Origin: an uncultured Duncaniella sp.
GTDB lineage: Bacteria; Bacteroidota; Bacteroidia; Bacteroidales; Muribaculaceae
Assembly (NCBI GenBank): GCA_910587165.1
Contig: CAJUKP010000017.1
Coordinates: forward strand, 1-48,275
Length of the DNA stretch: 48,275 nucleotides
Direction: 5' to 3'
Shown: piece after piece, positions 43,334-48,275 of the stretch
Layout of the letters: every line of letters begins with the position of its first letter
Numbering within the stretch: position 1 is the first letter of the stretch
Notes under the pieces: model-generated
Told to the model about the DNA's origin: nothing
The model's input: the letters and a program-made list of their open reading frames with translations, nothing else
Database searches by the model: none
Translations under genes and position numbers: made by a program

Positions 43334-45880
43334 ATGAGACTTAAAATTTTGCTGATAGCCGTTGCCATGACATTGTCGGCCACTTCCACCCATGCGATAG
43401 ACAATCCCGGAATCACTACTCCGGGAGACAGTGTAAATTCATTTCCGCTGATCACCGACGGAACCCCCGCCACAATAATAATCAGCGACAATGACGAGAA
43501 AGGGATCCCGACAGCAGCATCCAACCTTGCGGACGACTTCGGACGTGTATCAGGCAAAAAGGCCATAATCGCCGACAATATCGGCAATTCAGATAAAATA
43601 ATCGTAGCGGGTACTGAAAAGAATCCACTGATAGCCCGGCTGATAAAGGACGGCCGTATCAACGGCAAAGACCTCGGAGGCAAGACCGAGAAATACATTA
43701 TGCAGACGGTGAAAGATCCCTTCCCCGGAGTGAGCGAGGCTCTCGTGATTGCCGGCAGCGACCGCCGGGGCGCGATATATGGAATCTACGAACTTTCCGA
43801 GCAGATAGGTGTCTCACCTTGGTATGACTGGGCCGACGTACCAGTGACACACCACGACAATCTCTCAATCGCCGACGGGACATATACTGCCGGCGAACCG
43901 GCCGTGAGATACCGAGGCATATTCCTCAACGATGAAGCTCCTTGCCTTACCTCGTGGGTGAAGAACACATACGGTACCGACTATGGCGACCATCGGTTTT
44001 ATGCCCGCGTATGCGAACTTATCCTGCGCCTTCGCGGCAACTACTTATGGCCTGCCATGTGGAACTGGGCGTTCTATGCCGATGATCCTGAGAACAGCAG
44101 GACGGCCGATGAGATGGGTGTGATAATCGGGACATCCCATCATGAGCCGATGGCCAGGAATCATCAGGAATGGGCCCGCAACAGAAAAGAATATGGAAAC
44201 TGGAACTACAATACAAACCATGCTGTCATCGACCGATTCTTCACCGACGGAATCCGCCGCATGAAAGGGACAGAGGACATCGTGACGATAGGTATGCGCG
44301 GTGACGGCGACGAGGCCATGAGCGACAGCGCCGATGTGGCATTGCTGAAAAAAATCATCAGCAACCAACGCAAGATCATAAGCCGTGAGACAGGAAAGGA
44401 AGCTGACAAGACCCCACAGATGTGGGCTCTATACAAGGAGGTGCTTGATTACTATGACAAAGGGCTGCGCGCCCCCGACGATGTCATATATCTTCTTTGT
44501 GATGACAACTGGGGCAATGTGCGCCGCCTTCCGGACGAAGAGGAACGCAAGCATCCCGGAGGTTGGGGTATGTACTATCATGTGGACTATGTTGGCGCCC
44601 CACGCAACTCCAAACTTATCAACGTGACCCCGATCCAACGAATGTGGGAACAGCTGAATCTCACTTACGACTATGGAGTGGATAAACTCTGGATTCTCAA
44701 TGTCGGCGACCTCAAACCTATGGAATATCCCATCACCCTGTTTTTTGACATGGCCTGGAACCCGAAGAAATACGATGCCGACCACATCGCCGGACATACC
44801 CTTGAATTCTGCCGCCAACAATTTGGCGACACTCAGGCGGCCGAAGCCGCACGTATCATAAACCTATACTGCAAATATGCAGGTCGCGTCACTCCAGAGA
44901 TGCTCGATTGGAACACATACAACCTGACCTCAGGAGAATGGAAAAGTGTCACCGACGATTTCCTGCGTCTCGAGGCTGAGGCAACAAGGCAGTATATGGA
45001 TCTCGCGCCTGAATACCGCGACTCTTACCGCCAGATGGTGCTTTTTCCGGTGCAGCTTATGGCAAATCTCTACGATATGTACTACTCGGTCGCGATGAAC
45101 CGGAAACTGTACGAAGAGGGGAACCCAGCCGCCAACGAATGGGCCGACAAGGCTGAAAAGGCATTTGCACGCGATTCACGCCTCATGAATGATTACAACA
45201 AGGAGATAGCCGGTGGAAAATGGGACGGTATGATGACCCAGAAACATATAGGATACACATCATGGAATGATGATTTTCCGGCCGACACGATGCCGGAGGT
45301 GTTCCGCTTCGATAATTCCGAATCCATGACCGGCAACTACGTGTTCCAGCCCGAAACTGACGGCGTGGTGGTGATGGAGGCCGAGCATTATTACAAGGCC
45401 GATGCTCCGGATGGTTACAGATGGCAGACTTTCACCGACATGGGAAGGACTCTCAGCGGCGTGGCGCTGACTCCCTACACAAAACCTGCCGAAAACGCGT
45501 CGCTAACCTATCGCCTCGCACTTCCCGACTCAGCCAAAGAGATAAACGTGAAGGTAGTGGTGAAATCCACCCTCGCTTTCAAGAATCTCTCGGGCCATCG
45601 CTATGCTGTAAGTATCGACGGAGGGGAGGAGAAAACCGTCAATTTCAATCACAACCTCAATGAAGAGCCACAGAACATCTATGATGTGTTCTACCCCACA
45701 GTAGCGCGTCGTGTGGTCGAAAAAGATGTGCCACTGACTTCGGGCATCACAACCGATGGAATGCACGAGATCACTATCCATCCGCTCGACGAAGGAATCG
45801 TGTTTGAGAAAATAGTGGTCGACTACGGCGGCTACAGCCCCTCATATCTGTTCATGGACGAAACTCCTGTGAGACGCTGA
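43334..45880 (+). CDS. GH115 family alpha-glucuronidase
   Basis: 848 residues from the ATG at 43334, where the signal peptide MRLKILLIAVAMTLSATSTHA begins. GH115 enzymes remove (methyl)glucuronic acid side groups from xylan and some arabinogalactans. Diagnostic blocks: ADDFGRVSGKKA, GSDRRGAIYGIYELSEQIGV, SPWYDWADVPV, RYRGIFLNDEAP, LRLRGNYLWPAMWNWAF, GTSHHEPMARNHQEW, and MRGDGDEAM, followed by NVGDLKPMEYPI and a C-terminal beta-sandwich (about 690-848, EAEHYYKAD onward). Probably periplasmic or surface-exposed. No SusC/D pair or other glycan enzymes are in the window, so it is an orphan rather than part of a visible utilisation locus. Confidence 0.92.
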   Translation: MRLKILLIAVAMTLSATSTHAIDNPGITTPGDSVNSFPLITDGTPATIIISDNDEKGIPTAASNLADDFGRVSGKKAIIADNIGNSDKIIVAGTEKNPLIARLIKDGRINGKDLGGKTEKYIMQTVKDPFPGVSEALVIAGSDRRGAIYGIYELSEQIGVSPWYDWADVPVTHHDNLSIADGTYTAGEPAVRYRGIFLNDEAPCLTSWVKNTYGTDYGDHRFYARVCELILRLRGNYLWPAMWNWAFYADDPENSRTADEMGVIIGTSHHEPMARNHQEWARNRKEYGNWNYNTNHAVIDRFFTDGIRRMKGTEDIVTIGMRGDGDEAMSDSADVALLKKIISNQRKIISRETGKEADKTPQMWALYKEVLDYYDKGLRAPDDVIYLLCDDNWGNVRRLPDEEERKHPGGWGMYYHVDYVGAPRNSKLINVTPIQRMWEQLNLTYDYGVDKLWILNVGDLKPMEYPITLFFDMAWNPKKYDADHIAGHTLEFCRQQFGDTQAAEAARIINLYCKYAGRVTPEMLDWNTYNLTSGEWKSVTDDFLRLEAEATRQYMDLAPEYRDSYRQMVLFPVQLMANLYDMYYSVAMNRKLYEEGNPAANEWADKAEKAFARDSRLMNDYNKEIAGGKWDGMMTQKHIGYTSWNDDFPADTMPEVFRFDNSESMTGNYVFQPETDGVVVMEAEHYYKADAPDGYRWQTFTDMGRTLSGVALTPYTKPAENASLTYRLALPDSAKEINVKVVVKSTLAFKNLSGHRYAVSIDGGEEKTVNFNHNLNEEPQNIYDVFYPTVARRVVEKDVPLTSGITTDGMHEITIHPLDEGIVFEKIVVDYGGYSPSYLFMDETPVRR

Positions 45881-45931
45881 CAAGCTTAACATTTTTATCC
45901 TGCCGATGTAAAGTCCCTGCGATTTTTTATA

Positions 45932-45939
45932 TACCTTTG
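45932..45939 (+). promoter_or_regulatory. candidate -7 box of the sugar kinase operon
   Basis: TACCTTTG, a full -7 match, 33 bp ahead of the ATG at 45973. The -33 region has no clear TTTG. Confidence 0.45.
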
Positions 45940-45972
45940 CAACCGCTCTGTTTATATTATCACTTTCAGACC

Positions 45973-47376
45973 ATGACTCTTTCAGAATTATATATACGTG
46001 CGACAGGATATGAGCCTGACAATATCACTCCGCTTACTCCGGCCGGATCAAACCGCCGGTATTTCCGTCTGTCAGGCAAAGTCACGCTCATAGGTGTCGA
46101 GGGGACATCGCGGGAGGAAAACGAGGCTTTCATCTATCTCGCCGGACATTTTGCCGCTGCCGGAATGAATGTGCCGGAGGTGATGGCTGTATCAGACGAC
46201 CGTATGAGCTATCTGCTGACCGATCTCGGCGACACTCCCCTGTTCAGTTGCCTTGACAACCGGACACTGCTTGAGAAAACCGTCAGGGCTCTTGCCCACC
46301 TTCATGCAAATGGCGCGGAGGGACTTGACTTTTCCCGCTGCTTTCCGGTGGAGGAGTTTGACGAACGCTCGGTGATGTGGGATCTGAATTATTTCAAATA
46401 TTCTTTTCTCAACACCTCCGGAATAGTATATGATGAACCGTCTCTGCAGAATGATTTCGAAAGACTCGCTACCAGGGTGGCTGATCTGACCCGTAGGAAA
46501 GGCACTTTCATGTATCGTGATTTTCAGTCGCGCAATGTGATGGTGAAGGACGGTGAGCCTTGGTTCATCGACTTCCAGGGAGGCCGCCGGGGACCAGCTG
46601 CCTACGATCTTGCCTCGTTCATCTATCAGGCCAAGGCCGGGTTTGACGATGAAACCCGCAACCGTCTCACTGATGTTTACATAAAGGAAGCCTCAGTTTG
46701 CGAAGGCTTTGACCCGGATGCCTTCCGGCATGAACTCAGGCTGATGGCGCTCGTGCGTTCGCTACAGACTCTTGGAGCATACGGTCTGAGAGGACGGATG
46801 GAACGGAAACCTCACTTTCTGCAGAGCATACCTCCGGCCCTTGCCGGACTTAGACGCATTGCCGGACTGGATGATCATACAGATCAATTCTTTTCAGAAT
46901 ATCCCTGCCTGATGGAAGTAATCGACCGTCTCACCGGAGTCACTCCCCGGCACACCGCTACGGAATATGACGGCCTGACAGTAAGAGTATCCAGTTTTTC
47001 TTTCAAGAAAGGACTGCCGGACGATCCCTCGGGCAACGGAGGTGGATTTGTGTTTGACTGCCGCGCCATGGATAACCCCGGGAGATATGAGCAATACCGG
47101 AGTCTCACCGGCCTCGACCGCCCTGTTATCGAATTTCTCGAGGAGCGTGGAGAGATCACAAAGTTTCTTGACGCGTGCTACAGTCTGGTGGATACAGCTG
47201 TGGCCAACTATCTGTCGAGAGGTTTCACATCGCTGTGCATATCCTACGGTTGTACCGGAGGACAGCACCGCAGCGTCTATTCGGCAGAGCACACAGCCTG
47301 CCATATCAAGGCTCTGTTCCCCGGCGTGAGAGTGATCCTCAACCACCGCGAACAAAAAATCCTTCAAGTCTTATGA
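45973..47376 (+). CDS. AmgK-like sugar kinase fused to a RapZ C-terminal domain
   Basis: 467 residues from the ATG at 45973. Residues 1-310 are an aminoglycoside-phosphotransferase-fold kinase: GSNRRYFRL (20s), catalytic YRDFQSRN (Asp183, Asn188), metal-binding FIDFQGG (Asp200), GPAAYDLASF. With a MurU-like partner this matches AmgK, which phosphorylates MurNAc/GlcNAc at C1. Residues 336-460 match the C-terminal domain of RapZ: SFSFKKGLPDD, FVFDCRAMDNP, LTGLDRPVIEFLE, and GCTGGQHRSVYSAEH (426-440), ending NHRE. In E. coli that domain binds glucosamine-6-phosphate and RNA. The RapZ N-terminal ATPase is absent. It overlaps the next gene by ATGA. The fusion suggests control of salvage by amino-sugar level; that is inference. 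Confidence 0.9.
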   Translation: MTLSELYIRATGYEPDNITPLTPAGSNRRYFRLSGKVTLIGVEGTSREENEAFIYLAGHFAAAGMNVPEVMAVSDDRMSYLLTDLGDTPLFSCLDNRTLLEKTVRALAHLHANGAEGLDFSRCFPVEEFDERSVMWDLNYFKYSFLNTSGIVYDEPSLQNDFERLATRVADLTRRKGTFMYRDFQSRNVMVKDGEPWFIDFQGGRRGPAAYDLASFIYQAKAGFDDETRNRLTDVYIKEASVCEGFDPDAFRHELRLMALVRSLQTLGAYGLRGRMERKPHFLQSIPPALAGLRRIAGLDDHTDQFFSEYPCLMEVIDRLTGVTPRHTATEYDGLTVRVSSFSFKKGLPDDPSGNGGGFVFDCRAMDNPGRYEQYRSLTGLDRPVIEFLEERGEITKFLDACYSLVDTAVANYLSRGFTSLCISYGCTGGQHRSVYSAEHTACHIKALFPGVRVILNHREQKILQVL

Positions 47377-48131
47377 AAGCTATGATATTCGCCGCCGGGC
47401 TGGGAACACGCCTTCGCCCTGTCACCGACACCATTCCAAAGGCTCTGATCGAAGTGGGAGGCCGGCCTATGCTTGCCCGTGTCATTGACCGTATCGCCGG
47501 AGCGGGCATCAGTGAAATCGTGGTCAATGTCCATCATCATGCGAAAAAGGTCAAGGAGTGGATCGCTGCAAACACCCCTGAGGGTGTGACGATAGATGTG
47601 AGTGATGAATCTGATCTCCTGCTCGATACCGGAGGCGGTGTGGCCAAGGCTATACCGCTCCTCGGGACCGACGATGATGTGCTGCTTCACAATGCTGACA
47701 TTTTCACAGATTTCGACCTGAGGGAAATGATCGCGGCACACACGGAAACCGGAGCCGACGCCACACTGCTCGCCGACAAACGCGAGACATCGCGCTATCT
47801 TCTGTTCGGGCCTGACGGGCGAATGACGGGATGGACCAACATAACCACCGGAGAGGTACGCTCTCCCTTCGGCACAGACATCACATCGTCTTCCCGTCCA
47901 CTTGCCTTCGGAGGCGTCCACATTATCTCACCCAAGATTCTCCGCGCACTTGCCGCATACGCTGACGGAGGTCAGAAATTCTCGATCACCCCTTTCTATA
48001 TCTCCGGCTGTGCCAAGTTTGATATACGGGCTTTCACTCCGGCTGCACCATACCGATGGATTGACATTGGCAAACCGGAGACTCTTGCCAAAGCAATCGA
48101 AATAGCCCGCCAAAATACTAACCAATGTTAA
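47373..48131 (+). CDS. MurU-like sugar-1-phosphate nucleotidyltransferase
   Basis: 252 residues from the ATG at 47373, which overlaps the kinase stop (ATGA), so translation is coupled. AMIFAAGLGTRLRPVTDTIPKALIEVGG is the nucleotidyltransferase signature (loop GLGTRLRP, Lys of PKAL), with metal-site Asp in LLHNADIFTDFD and a closing YRWIDIGKPETLAKA. Size and neighbour fit MurNAc-1-phosphate uridylyltransferase (MurU), which makes UDP-MurNAc in the salvage route; mannose- or glucose-1-phosphate use cannot be excluded from sequence alone. It ends the window's last operon. Confidence 0.88.
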   Translation: MKAMIFAAGLGTRLRPVTDTIPKALIEVGGRPMLARVIDRIAGAGISEIVVNVHHHAKKVKEWIAANTPEGVTIDVSDESDLLLDTGGGVAKAIPLLGTDDDVLLHNADIFTDFDLREMIAAHTETGADATLLADKRETSRYLLFGPDGRMTGWTNITTGEVRSPFGTDITSSSRPLAFGGVHIISPKILRALAAYADGGQKFSITPFYISGCAKFDIRAFTPAAPYRWIDIGKPETLAKAIEIARQNTNQC

Positions 48132-48198
48132 GAGCAAATATATAAAGCCGCATATTTGTTAATTAAAGTTATTTGAAATATGTTTTTAAGCATAATTA

Positions 48199-48229
48199 TT
48201 TGACAGTTTCCGGAAAGTCTGTACCTTTG
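48199..48229 (+). promoter_or_regulatory. promoter for a gene right of the window
   Basis: TTTG at 48199-48202, 19 bp, then TACCTTTG at 48222-48229: a full Bacteroidetes consensus. Transcription would start near 48236, with at least 40 nt of leader inside the window and no start codon of a clear gene before the end. Confidence 0.65.
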
Positions 48230-48275
48230 CATCAGTTTTTCATGGTATTAGATTTAAGGTAAGAAGATTATTCGT

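Overview
The window reads as a piece of chromosome from a gut Bacteroidales bacterium, most likely of the Muribaculaceae (S24-7) type. The basis is the fairly GC-rich genes with AT-rich spacers, promoters of the Bacteroidetes form (TTTG, about 19-20 bp, TAnnTTTG), absence of obvious Shine-Dalgarno sequences, many secreted proteins ending in a shared NLQGxRV/GxYIR tail, BspA-like and other leucine-rich surface proteins, a C10 protease and a GH115 glucuronidase. No rRNA, tRNA, CRISPR array or phage module was seen.

Layout. 1-791 holds no gene but a mosaic of nested inverted repeats. 792-1817 is a secreted protein of unknown function. 2037-7719 is a housekeeping block: DUF1015 protein, purA with a Fur-family regulator just upstream, holA, a stand-alone HsdR_N nuclease-like protein, a HAD hydrolase and a Dabb protein. 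7847-15378 is a secreted-protein block: a C10 cysteine protease followed by a 712-residue secreted protein on the minus strand, and a divergent three-module adhesin-like protein. 15469-23057 is a plus-strand run: murB, murA, a RelA/SpoT enzyme, a lipoprotein, a YihY membrane protein and ridA. Then come yjbQ, a nitroreductase, and the thrS-infC-rpmI-rplT translation operon. 27876-32184 holds a PTPS-like protein, a leucine-rich-repeat protein and a beta-helix protein. 32443-40368 is an oxalate-catabolism cluster on the minus strand (frc, oxc, an AEC-type permease, then nifJ). 40645-45880 is a divergent pair, BspA-like protein and GH115. The window ends with a cell-wall-sugar salvage pair: an AmgK-like sugar kinase fused to a RapZ C-terminal domain, and a MurU-like nucleotidyltransferase.

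How they work together. Frc and Oxc would cycle oxalate to formate and CO2 with the AEC protein as candidate carrier. MurB and MurA make UDP-MurNAc de novo, while the kinase/nucleotidyltransferase pair would make it from salvaged amino sugars. MurA carries Asp in place of the fosfomycin-reactive Cys, so both routes should tolerate fosfomycin.

Most notable: (1) a 336-bp MITE-like element with TTA target duplication has inserted exactly at the relA stop codon, separating a downstream lipoprotein gene from its original start codon, which lies inside relA; (2) the kinase-RapZ fusion next to a MurU-like gene; (3) a family of long-stem intergenic hairpins with compensatory changes; (4) the nested palindromes at the left end; (5) a Fur-family protein that has lost its metal-sensing histidines; (6) the oxalate cluster with an unusual permease and an altered Frc glycine loop.
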